11,416 nt of DNA from contig DOUW01000322.1 in the NCBI GenBank assembly GCA_003520365.1, forward strand, positions 1 to 11,416. The letters run 5' to 3'. This DNA comes from Massilia sp. (lineage in GTDB: Bacteria; Pseudomonadota; Gammaproteobacteria; Burkholderiales; Burkholderiaceae_D). Shown here in pieces: positions 1 through 6,477 of this stretch. Every line of letters starts with the position of its first letter. Within the stretch, counting starts at the first letter, position 1. Below the pieces are notes generated by a model. That model was not told the origin of the DNA. It saw only the letters and a program-made list of their open reading frames with translations, and did not search any database. Both the position numbers and the translations under genes were made by a program.

Positions 1-317
1 GCCCCGGCCTGCACCTTCTGGCTGGTCGCGCGCGCCGCATCGCGCGCGGCTTCGGCCTGCGCGACCTTGGCCCGCACTTCAGGACTGTCGAGCTCGAACA
101 GCAGGTCGCCGCGGGCGACGCCCTGCCCCAGCTGCACATGGACCCGGCCGACCCGTCCCGGCACCTTCGACGCCACATTGATTTCCTGCGCCTCGATCTG
201 GCCCTGGACCGGATCGTGGACGGGCTGGAAGGCCTGGTACAGGCCCCATCCGAGCAGGGCGAGAATGACGATGCCGGCGCCGCCGGCAAGCAGGCCTTTG
301 GTGGAAGGTTTTGCCAT
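1..317 (-). CDS. HlyD-family periplasmic adaptor (membrane fusion protein), N-terminal part, cut by window edge
   Basis: Reading the minus strand from the ATG at 317-315 gives an uninterrupted frame to the left edge, about 105 residues, so the C-terminus is missing from the window. The start MAKPSTKG is followed by a single hydrophobic segment (about residues 9-29) that would anchor the protein in the inner membrane. Then comes the first half of a lipoyl/biotinyl-like fold (IEAQEINVASKVPGRV, then LGQGVARGDLLFELDSPEV) and the start of an Ala-rich coiled-coil hairpin (VRAKVAQAEAARDAARA). This is the standard order for adaptors of tripartite efflux pumps and type I exporters, which link an inner-membrane pump to a TolC channel. 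The gene begins 5 bp after the stop of the TolC-like gene, so the two are surely co-transcribed. The ribosome-binding site is weak, which fits translational coupling. An ABC-type permease would be expected further left, by analogy with YhiI/YbhG-type systems; that is inference. The substrate cannot be told. Confidence 0.88.
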   Translation of the reverse strand, partial: MAKPSTKGLLAGGAGIVILALLGWGLYQAFQPVHDPVQGQIEAQEINVASKVPGRVGRVHVQLGQGVARGDLLFELDSPEVRAKVAQAEAARDAARATSQKVQAG

Positions 318-322
318 GATGC

Positions 323-1735
323 TTATTCTTTCGTGAGGTCGACGATGTGCGTGGCGGTCCGGGAGAGCGCGTACAGGCGGTCAGGATCGCCGCTGGTGGC
401 CAGCAGTTTGGCGAGCGCCATGACGTAGTCGTAAGCCGCCTGGGCACGCTCGAGGCCCGATTTGGTGTAATTGAGCGAAGCGTCGGCCACGTCGGTCGAG
501 GTCGCCTGGCCGTTCTGGAAACCCACCTGCGCCAGGCGCCGCGTCTCGGCCGCCAGCTCGATCGCCGACGCCATCGCCAGGTAGCGCTGGCGGGCGTCTT
601 CCATGGTGCGCCACTGGCTTTCGGCCAGGGTCGGGATATCGCGCCCGGCCTGTTCGGCCGCGACCTCGACGCGCTGCTGCTCGAGCCGGGCGGCGGAGGT
701 CATTTTTGCGCGGTCGATGCGCTCGACCAGCGGGATGCTGACCGACACGCCGACCAGCCAGTTGGCGCGGCTCGAGCTGCCGCGATTGAGGTTGTAGTTG
801 GCCACGCCGATGACGGTCGGGCTGAAGGCGCGGCCCTGCAGCTGCAAGGCGCCGTCCGCCTGCTTGCGCTTGCTTGCGATCTGTTTCCAGGCCGCGTTCG
901 ACGCCATGGCCGCGTCGATGAACGAAGCCAGCGAGCCGGGCGGTTGCGCGTTCACGAACAGCGGCGTGGTCGGCGTGATGGCGCCGGGCGCGTCGAGCAG
1001 GCGGCGCAGCGCGAGCTGCGCGATCTCGAGGTCGCTGTCCGCCTTTGCCGCTTCCCTGAGCGCATTGTCGACGGCGACATCGGCTTTCAGGCGCTCGACC
1101 CTGGCGATCAGTCCAGTCTTCTCCATCTTGAGCGCCATGCGCTGGTGTTCTTTGGCTACTTCTGCCGCAGCGCTGCGCAACTGCCAGGCCTTGCTGGCCA
1201 GCTGCACCGTGAAATAGCGTTGCGCCAGCTGCGTCGATGCATCGTCGAGGGCCGCCTGGACGCTCGCGCCGGCCTCGTCGGCGCGGCCCGCGGCGATCTG
1301 CTTCACCGCATCCAGCCGTCCGCCCGTGTAGAGCGGCCAGACCGTGTTCAGGCCGAGCGAACGCACATCGAATACGCGGTCGACATTCAGGGCCGGCGGG
1401 ATGTCCGGCAGGTTCAGCCCCGGCAGGGGCGGCAGGGAGTCGAGCACCGGGTTGGCTAGTTGCGCAATGGCGCCGGTGTCGACGCTGAGGGTGGTCGAGA
1501 CCCGCCCGGCGAAGCCGGACAGGCGTACGTCGGGGCCGTCGATGCGGCGCAGTGCCTCGGCCTGCAATTGCTTCGCCTGGAAATCGAGCCGGGCCCCATT
1601 CACCGATCCCGCACTGGAGCGCACCCAGCGCAACGCCTCGGCGTAGTCGACGCCGGCATCGGCGTGCGCGGCCTGGGCCAGCGCCAGCAGCGCGGCGGCC
1701 GCGATTGCCCCAGGCAGGTTAGCCTTCATTCTCAT
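323..1735 (-). CDS. TolC-family outer-membrane efflux channel protein
   Basis: This 470-residue protein has the length and composition of outer-membrane efflux proteins (OEP/TolC family), which form the trimeric exit duct of tripartite pumps. A Sec signal peptide is clear: MRMKAN, then a hydrophobic Ala/Leu stretch to about residue 22, with a likely cleavage after AHA at residue 25. There is no lipobox cysteine, unlike the NodT/OprM lipoprotein branch. The mature protein shows two long Ala/Gln/Arg-rich helical repeats (about 150-250 and 350-450), each preceded by beta-strand-like sequence (LNTVWPLYTGGRLDA; VGVSVSIPLVERIDRAK). The paired [WS]xP[LIV][YF]xGGR-type motif is typical of the family. 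The start is supported by GGAG six bases upstream of the ATG; the internal Met at position 3 is less well placed. It lies first in an operon with the adaptor gene downstream. The insertion sequence upstream leaves about 154 bp of leader. Confidence 0.92.
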   Translation of the reverse strand: MRMKANLPGAIAAAALLALAQAAHADAGVDYAEALRWVRSSAGSVNGARLDFQAKQLQAEALRRIDGPDVRLSGFAGRVSTTLSVDTGAIAQLANPVLDSLPPLPGLNLPDIPPALNVDRVFDVRSLGLNTVWPLYTGGRLDAVKQIAAGRADEAGASVQAALDDASTQLAQRYFTVQLASKAWQLRSAAAEVAKEHQRMALKMEKTGLIARVERLKADVAVDNALREAAKADSDLEIAQLALRRLLDAPGAITPTTPLFVNAQPPGSLASFIDAAMASNAAWKQIASKRKQADGALQLQGRAFSPTVIGVANYNLNRGSSSRANWLVGVSVSIPLVERIDRAKMTSAARLEQQRVEVAAEQAGRDIPTLAESQWRTMEDARQRYLAMASAIELAAETRRLAQVGFQNGQATSTDVADASLNYTKSGLERAQAAYDYVMALAKLLATSGDPDRLYALSRTATHIVDLTKE

Positions 1736-1817
1736 GCATTACTCCGGTATTCGATCGTCGACCCGCCATCCGCGGCGCGGACGCTGTTGCGCCGTTCATG
1801 CGTAGTGCATGGCAGGC

Positions 1818-1846
1818 ATTGTAGCCGGAATGATAACGCTTCGAGC
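1818..1846 (-). promoter_or_regulatory. Candidate promoter of the tolC-hlyD operon
   Basis: On the minus strand a good -10 hexamer, TACAAT, lies at 1823-1818, about 83 bp upstream of the TolC-like start codon. At 17-bp spacing the -35 position holds only GCTCGA (1846-1841), a poor match, so the promoter may need an activator or may be wrong. The region lies between the IS6 end at 1890 and the gene, so it would have survived the insertion. This was judged by eye only. Confidence 0.3.
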
Positions 1847-1850
1847 GTAA
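1834..1850. promoter_or_regulatory. Imperfect inverted repeat, possible repressor operator
   Basis: TAACGCT-TCG-AGCGTAA is an inverted repeat with 7-bp arms, one mismatch and a 3-bp centre. It overlaps the candidate -35 region of the efflux operon. Efflux operons of this type are often controlled by TetR- or MarR-type repressors binding such sites, but no regulator gene is visible in the window. The arms are short enough that chance cannot be excluded. Confidence 0.3.
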
Positions 1851-1889
1851 AGATGCCCGCCGGCTTGCGTGCGCGGCTCAGGGTGCGAC

Positions 1890-1903
1890 GGCTCTGGTGC
1901 AAA
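1890..1903 (+). repeat. IS6 copy 1 left terminal inverted repeat
   Basis: GGCTCTGGTGCAAA, 14 bp, is the perfect complement of the right end at 2699-2712 and is identical to the left end of copy 2 at 10891. It marks the transposase C-terminal side of the element. Confidence 0.93.
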
Positions 1904-1945
1904 TTATGGACAAAGGCACGCGAACCTGCAGTGCGCCGGCTGAGT

Positions 1946-2662
1946 TCACGCAGCCAGAACAGCTGCCCAGATTTCGGACGGAGTTTGCCCCTGAGTTCCC
2001 AGACCCCGTAGGTCGAACTGCCCTTTGCGAATGCGATGCATGAGCTCGATGCCTCGTATTGTCGTGGTAGCGGAAGTAAAGCTTTTCAAGCCCAGCATCG
2101 GTCCAAGTCTGGATTTGACATTGCGATGGTCCTGCTCGATCAGATTGTTCAGGTATTTTGACGAGCGAAGCTTCTTCAAGTCAGGAAGACGTCCCTGCTC
2201 TTGAAGTTCACGAACGGCCCGGTGAGAGGCTGCGTAACCGTCCAGCGTAATAGTCTCAGGTGACCGGCGTTGGGAGCGCACAGCCTTGCGAAAGAATGCT
2301 TTGGCTGAGGCGACGTTGCGCCGTGGACTCAGCCGGAAGTCGACCGTCTTGCCTGATGCATCGACAGCCCGGTAGAGATAAGCCCATTGGCCGCGGATCC
2401 TGACGTAGGTCTCGTCCATCCGCCAGGAGGTACCAGCCGATGTCGCAAAGCGGCTCCAGCGTTTGTCGAACTCCGGTGCGTACCGCTGAACCCAACGCAG
2501 GATTGTCGTATGAGCGATGGGCACGCCTCGCTCAGCCATCATCTCGACCAGGTCTCTGTACGACAGCTTATAACGCAGGTACCAGCGCACGCAAAGGATG
2601 ATGATCTCTTGTTCGAAGTGTCGGCCCTTGAACAGGTCGCTCGTGCTCGCGTGACTACGCAT
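1946..2662 (-). CDS. IS6-family DDE transposase (copy 1)
   Basis: This is a complete 238-residue IS6-type transposase, taking ATG 2662-2660 (MRSHAST...) as the start. A TTG nine bases further upstream would add three residues but is less likely. An N-terminal helical DNA-binding region (SYRDLVEMMAERGV, HTTILRWVQRYAPE) precedes the catalytic core. The DDE triad is visible as D83 in WRMDETYVRI, D141 in ITLDGYAASH and E176 in NLIEQDHRNVKSR; these contexts are diagnostic of the family. The C-terminus (GIELMHRIRKGQF) is also typical. No frameshift or internal stop is present, so the enzyme is probably active. It catalyses joining of the IS ends to a target and produces cointegrates. It is nearly identical in protein sequence to the partial copy at 10948. 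Confidence 0.95.
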   Translation of the reverse strand: MRSHASTSDLFKGRHFEQEIIILCVRWYLRYKLSYRDLVEMMAERGVPIAHTTILRWVQRYAPEFDKRWSRFATSAGTSWRMDETYVRIRGQWAYLYRAVDASGKTVDFRLSPRRNVASAKAFFRKAVRSQRRSPETITLDGYAASHRAVRELQEQGRLPDLKKLRSSKYLNNLIEQDHRNVKSRLGPMLGLKSFTSATTTIRGIELMHRIRKGQFDLRGLGTQGQTPSEIWAAVLAA

Positions 2663-2698
2663 GTTAGGCAAAGGCCGTCATTCTAGCTGAGCTGCAGG

Positions 2699-2712
2699 TT
2701 TGCACCAGAGCC
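2699..2712 (-). repeat. IS6 copy 1 right terminal inverted repeat
   Basis: TTTGCACCAGAGCC on the plus strand is the exact complement of the left repeat at 1890-1903. It defines the right edge of the element 29 bp before the stop codon of the hybrid kinase gene. Confidence 0.93.
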
Positions 2713-2741
2713 GTATAGCGCACCACTCTGACAGATCAGCG

Positions 2742-4430
2742 TTACCGGTGCCTCGACGGTCTTTTCGACACGTTCCTGAGCAAGCGCAGTAGCGCCGCGA
2801 CGTCCACTGGTTTAGTAAGGTGGTGGTTGAAACCCGCAGCAACCGAGCGTTCACGGTCTGCATGCTGGCCGTAACCGGTCAGGGCGATCAGTGTCGCGTG
2901 CATAGTTTGCGGCAGTGCACGAATCCGCTGCGCCAACTCGTAACCGTCGATGTCGGGCAGCCCAATATCGAGCAGGAAAACGTCCGGCGCAGCCTCCGCT
3001 GCCAGCCCCAGCGCGCTATGTCCTTCGTAGGCCACACGCAGCTGGTGACCCATAGTGCTGAGATACATTGATAGCGTGTCGGCCGCATCCGCATTGTCGT
3101 CGACGATAAGGATGTCGAGTGCTTGAATATCAGCCATATCGCCTTGCTGGGGCAACGCTAGGGTAGGTGCGTTTTCGTGTGCCCGCGGCAGCCGGATAGT
3201 GAATTCGCTGCCGGCGCCCTGTCCCGCGCTGGCCGCACTGATGCTTCCTCCATGCCGCTCGACCAGGCTCTTGACCAGTGCCAGTCCAACCCCAAGACCA
3301 CTCTGGGCTCGATCCGATGAGCGGTCGCCCTGGACGAACAGATCGAAGACATGGGGCAGCAGCGCAGCGTCTATACCGATCCCGTTGTCACGTACGACAA
3401 CCTGCACCGTGCTTGCATCCTGCGTGAGTTCGAGTTCGATGACACCGCCTTGCGGGGTGTATTTGGTCGCGTTGTTGAGCAGGTTTGTAACGATCTGCAC
3501 CAGTCGGGTGCTGTCGCCGCGCACTCGCGCGGCTTGCTTCGGCAGCGCAAGAGACAGACGGTGGCAGCGCGCCTCAACGAGAGGGCGCGCCTGCTCGACC
3601 GCATCCCGCACAATCGCCCCCATGTCCAGCAGTTCCTGAGCCAGCACCACATGGCCGCGCGTAACGCGTGAGACATCGAGCAGGTCGTCGAGCAGGCTGG
3701 TCATGTGACGAATCTGGCGGTCAATAATCTCGCAGGTTTGCGTCACGCGCTCAGGCGTTGCGTGCCCAAGCCTCAGGATCTTGGCCGCCATGCCGATCGG
3801 CGCCAGTGGATTACGCAGTTCATGTGCCAGCATCGCCAGGAACTCGTCCTTCCGTCGGTCGGCGTCGCGCAGCTTGGCCTCGGCCTCGCGCCGCGACATC
3901 AGTTCGTCTTCGACGCGCTGGTAGGCCAACTGCAGTTCACGCCGGCTGACGTCGAGGGCGGCATTAAGTTCGCTGGCGCGCCGGTGGCTTTCGCGCGCAG
4001 CAGCCGCAAGCCCCGCAGCGGCAAGTTCGGCCAGTTCGCCGGCCAGCTTGGCACCAAGCAGGGGCAGTAAGGCAGCGATCGCAGTTCGGGCCGGCGCAGC
4101 AGGTTCCGCCCCGAGGAAAACGACAATTGCGTTGCCTCCTGAATCGCACTGCCCCCATACCGGTGAGTCTGCCTCGGATTCAGCCGAGGGAAGGGACGCC
4201 TCTGCGCTGCCGGCGTCTGCACACCGGCGCAGGAAGTCCTGCCAACGCCCGCCGGCGCGCAGTGTCTGAGGCAATCCAGGAGCAGGCAAGAATATCCCGA
4301 TCTCCTCGTCCCTGCCGAAGATGAGGACTTGTGCGACGCCAGCGAAACGTGCGAGTTGAGTGGTCGCGGCCAACCTGGCATCGGGCCTTTGCAGGTCGAT
4401 GAAGATGGACACAAGTTCTAACGGGATCAT
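2742..4430 (-). CDS. Cytoplasmic hybrid sensor histidine kinase with C-terminal receiver
   Basis: The 562-residue protein starts at ATG 4430 (MIPLELVSIF), 7 bp after the stop of the FIST gene; the two genes are probably translationally coupled. The same frame is open for 134 more codons upstream, but that part is a shadow of the FIST gene with implausible composition. Domains: residues 1-140 form an unassigned sensor region with no membrane segment, faintly GAF-like; a coiled coil spans about 145-195; HisKA has phospho-acceptor H203 in LAHELRNPLAP; HATPase_c has an N box (N316, N320 in TNLLNNATKY), a G1 box (DNGIGI, 348-353) and a G2 box (GLGVGLALV, 378-386). The receiver at about 438-555 has acidic D444/D445, phospho-acceptor D488 (FLLDIGLPDIDG), T518 and K540. 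All catalytic residues are present, so it should be functional. It probably responds to the FIST partner or to a cytoplasmic signal. Phosphate could flow from H203 to D488 or to the divergent single-domain regulator. Confidence 0.93.
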   Translation of the reverse strand: MIPLELVSIFIDLQRPDARLAATTQLARFAGVAQVLIFGRDEEIGIFLPAPGLPQTLRAGGRWQDFLRRCADAGSAEASLPSAESEADSPVWGQCDSGGNAIVVFLGAEPAAPARTAIAALLPLLGAKLAGELAELAAAGLAAAARESHRRASELNAALDVSRRELQLAYQRVEDELMSRREAEAKLRDADRRKDEFLAMLAHELRNPLAPIGMAAKILRLGHATPERVTQTCEIIDRQIRHMTSLLDDLLDVSRVTRGHVVLAQELLDMGAIVRDAVEQARPLVEARCHRLSLALPKQAARVRGDSTRLVQIVTNLLNNATKYTPQGGVIELELTQDASTVQVVVRDNGIGIDAALLPHVFDLFVQGDRSSDRAQSGLGVGLALVKSLVERHGGSISAASAGQGAGSEFTIRLPRAHENAPTLALPQQGDMADIQALDILIVDDNADAADTLSMYLSTMGHQLRVAYEGHSALGLAAEAAPDVFLLDIGLPDIDGYELAQRIRALPQTMHATLIALTGYGQHADRERSVAAGFNHHLTKPVDVAALLRLLRNVSKRPSRHR

Positions 4431-4437
4431 GGCGTGC

Positions 4438-5610
4438 TCAGAGCGGGATGGCGCACACGACGGCAGTACAATTGTGGAATCCGCTAAATTGACCGGTGCT
4501 CCGCGCAATCTGACCATACGTATTACAGCCTGCGAAATTTTCCGACCCGAGCGCCTCGCCAACGGCTTCCAGTTCATGGCCGAATTCACGTCCGAGCCGC
4601 AGCCGGGTGGCGGTACAGTCAAACAGCAGTGAGCCAGCGTGCTCGCCGCCCTCCAGACCCGCAAGCGCCGCTTGCGCCGCCTGGCGCGCGGCTTCGCAGG
4701 CAGAGGCCGCATCGGCGACCATGAGGCGCACCGTGCCTCCGACCGGCACCTCGGCGGCACAGGAAATCGAGCCGTCGTCGTTGAGTGCAAGAGGCACGCG
4801 CAGCTTGTAACCTTCGCCGGTTTCGATGCCAATCACGTTATGGAGGAAAAACGGAAGCGCATCGGCGCGGTTGAATGTCTGCCCAGTGGCCTGGGCATGC
4901 GCTTCGAAAACTTCCACCGCGGGCGTGGCGTTCAGGCTGACCAGGCGGTTGCCCTGCGCTTCGGTGACGCGCAACACTGGACCGGCCGGCTGCCAACCAT
5001 GGCGAACCCCAAGACCGATGGGCTTCTTCGACAGCATTTCAAGCACAACGATCGCATCGGTATGTGCTTCGGTTCCGATGAAAACATGCGTTTGGTCGAA
5101 CTTGGCATCATCAGCGGCTCCGCCGCCGAACAGCTGGTAGGTGCCGCCAGTAAGGACCATCATCTCGTGGATGATCTCGTCGACATATCCAGCCAGCGCG
5201 TCGGTCAACACCAGCGCACTGCGATACGGGAAGTCAGGGTGCTCACTGCCGCTGAAAACTGGCATGACCTGGTCGAGTGCGCCGCTGAAATTCTGGCGCA
5301 GTCCCGTGCCCAGTCCCGCTCGAAACAGCATGTCGTCTGCGCGTATTGCCATGACGGATACCGAGGCGTTTCCTGTAGCGCAACCAGAAAACTCCCCTGC
5401 TGACGAGCAGCCGACAAGCAGACGCGGCTGGCACGCGGCCTCGAGCGCGGCTAACAAGGGCTGGTAATCGAATTCGGGGGACGCGAAAACGATCAGCACA
5501 TCAGGGCGACTGCCGTTCATCTTTACAGATACCGAGTCGGCAAGTGCGCGGCTCGCCGCTTCCGGCTCGCACAGAAAAGTGTGGCTGACTGCCACCAGGG
5601 TATTTGCCAT
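4438..5610 (-). CDS. FIST-domain signal-transduction protein (FIST_N + FIST_C)
   Basis: Starting at ATG 5610 (MANTLVAVSHTF) the protein is 390 residues. An upstream start at 5670 would add a Pro/Tyr-rich 20-residue leader unlike the family and is not preferred. The N-terminal half carries FIST_N hallmarks: VLIVFASPEFDYQPLL, then LLVGCSSAGEFSG (about residues 69-81), and LFGGGAADDAKF (about 160-171). The C-terminal half matches FIST_C: LPFFLHNVIG, then the closing FAGCNTYGQIARSTG and FHNCTAVVCAI. No signal peptide or membrane segment is visible. FIST domains are proposed small-molecule (perhaps amino-acid) sensors linked to kinases, methyl-accepting proteins or cyclic-di-GMP enzymes. Here the neighbour, only 7 bp downstream, is a hybrid kinase, so the FIST protein is probably its sensory partner acting in trans. 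The ligand is unknown. Confidence 0.9.
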   Translation of the reverse strand: MANTLVAVSHTFLCEPEAASRALADSVSVKMNGSRPDVLIVFASPEFDYQPLLAALEAACQPRLLVGCSSAGEFSGCATGNASVSVMAIRADDMLFRAGLGTGLRQNFSGALDQVMPVFSGSEHPDFPYRSALVLTDALAGYVDEIIHEMMVLTGGTYQLFGGGAADDAKFDQTHVFIGTEAHTDAIVVLEMLSKKPIGLGVRHGWQPAGPVLRVTEAQGNRLVSLNATPAVEVFEAHAQATGQTFNRADALPFFLHNVIGIETGEGYKLRVPLALNDDGSISCAAEVPVGGTVRLMVADAASACEAARQAAQAALAGLEGGEHAGSLLFDCTATRLRLGREFGHELEAVGEALGSENFAGCNTYGQIARSTGQFSGFHNCTAVVCAIPL

Positions 5611-5940
5611 GGACGACCTATAAGGCGGGTAAATGCTGGGAGGGACTACAGAAGGGTCATGAAGCAGCACAAATCAAATCCAACCCACCCAGCACCATAG
5701 TGCATTTGAGAAAAACTTCCAAATCAATTCCGTGCGGCAATAAAATCCCAAGAACAACGGAAGCAAAAATTCCTGCCAATTTGCTGCCTTCCACGCTATG
5801 GGAGGGCCTTTTCGGTCGGAAGCGGCCTCTGCCGAGGGACCGCAACCGCCCAGGAGCAGACGGTGTATGGGCGCCCTCTAGTTACACGCTACAACCCTAT
5901 CGAGAGTGCGTCCGTCTTGTAAAAAATGTAAAATAGATAG
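5611..5940. other. Divergent intergenic region between FIST gene and response regulator gene
   Basis: This 330-bp stretch is visibly richer in A+T than the flanking FIST and kinase genes. It must hold the promoters for both the FIST-kinase operon (minus) and the response regulator (plus). A candidate minus-strand promoter is listed separately. A 62-codon minus-strand frame (5657-5845, TTG start) encodes a hydrophobic C-terminal part, but it has no good ribosome-binding site and may be chance. No convincing operator or RNA structure was recognised; a GC-rich imperfect repeat around 5809-5830 (GAGGGCC / GGCCTC) is too weak to name. Confidence 0.55.
5694..5722 (-). promoter_or_regulatory. Candidate promoter of the FIST-kinase operon
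   Basis: On the minus strand TTGGAA (5722-5717) and TATGGT (5699-5694) are separated by 17 bp, each matching 4 of 6 sigma-70 consensus bases. The -10 lies about 84 bp upstream of the FIST ATG. It was chosen by eye in an A+T-rich region, where such matches also arise by chance. Confidence 0.25.
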
Positions 5941-6390
5941 ATGGCTAGCCACATCCTCCTTGTTGAAGACGACGAACATGACTTGTCGTTCACAAATAGA
6001 GCCTTGGAGCTCTGCTTAGCCAGTAATGAAGTTCAGGTTGCTCGAGATGGGGAGGAAGCTCTATGCGCTCTTGAGCAGGACGAGAAGCCGAGCCTAATCC
6101 TTCTTGACCTTAAGCTACCGAAAGTCGACGGTTTTACTGTCCTCAAGCGTATTCGTGCTACTCCAGCGCTTGAAGAAGTCCCTGTCATTGTTGTGTCTGG
6201 ATCGATCCTAGAGACCGATCGTGTACGCGCTATGCTTCTAGGAGCCAATAATTACGTGGCCAAAAGCATGGACTTCGGCGATTTCGCGCAACACCTCAGT
6301 TTAGCGCTCTCTCCTTATGCAAGTGCTTTCAGTGTGAACGGACGAGATAACCCGCACGTCCGTCGAGCAAACGACAGAAGGCCGAACTAG
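5941..6390 (+). CDS. Single-domain response regulator (CheY/Rcp1-like receiver)
   Basis: The 149-residue protein is a stand-alone receiver with no output domain. The acidic pocket (E9, D10, D11 in LLVEDDEHD), the phospho-acceptor D56 in LILLDLKLPKVDG, S86 in VVSGS and K108 in VAKSMDF are all in place; length and layout resemble the Rcp1 type often paired with phytochrome-like or hybrid kinases. The usual KP after the last strand is KS here, a minor deviation. It is divergent from the FIST-hybrid kinase operon, with 330 bp between the start codons, and is the obvious candidate for a diffusible phosphate acceptor of that kinase. Its codon choice uses A/T at third positions more often than the kinase gene, hinting at separate ancestry. 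No Shine-Dalgarno sequence precedes the ATG (AAATAGATAG), so translation may be leaderless or non-canonical. The C-terminal tail after residue 125 is Arg/Asn-rich and probably unstructured. Confidence 0.9.
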   Translation: MASHILLVEDDEHDLSFTNRALELCLASNEVQVARDGEEALCALEQDEKPSLILLDLKLPKVDGFTVLKRIRATPALEEVPVIVVSGSILETDRVRAMLLGANNYVAKSMDFGDFAQHLSLALSPYASAFSVNGRDNPHVRRANDRRPN

Positions 6391-6477
6391 CGCTTGGTCC
6401 GATATCTGCTCTGGGTCGATTTGAGCCAGCCGTACGCGGCCATGGTCCTCGCTTTAACATGGACGGCATGTTCCTAG

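Larger units (their letters stand above)
1890..2712 (-). mobile_element. IS6-family insertion sequence, copy 1 (complete, 823 bp)
   Basis: The element is bounded by perfect 14-bp terminal inverted repeats, GGCTCTGGTGCAAA at 1890-1903 and its complement at 2699-2712. The size and single transposase gene are standard for the IS6/IS26 family, which moves by replicative cointegrate formation or conservative targeted insertion. The 8 bp on the left (GGTGCGAC) and right (GTATAGCG) do not match, so there is no target-site duplication. That is the pattern left by IS-mediated deletion, inversion or cointegrate resolution rather than a simple insertion. The element lies between the efflux operon leader and the 3' end of the histidine kinase gene, 29 bp from the latter's stop codon. 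Confidence 0.93.

Noticed and set aside
347..1459. Plus-strand open frame of 370 codons opposite the TolC-like gene
   Set aside because: It is Arg/Gly/His-rich with no recognisable domain and lies wholly antisense to a clear outer-membrane channel gene.
4639..5403. Plus-strand open frame of 254 codons opposite the FIST gene
   Set aside because: It is antisense to a well-supported FIST coding region and shows no family motif.
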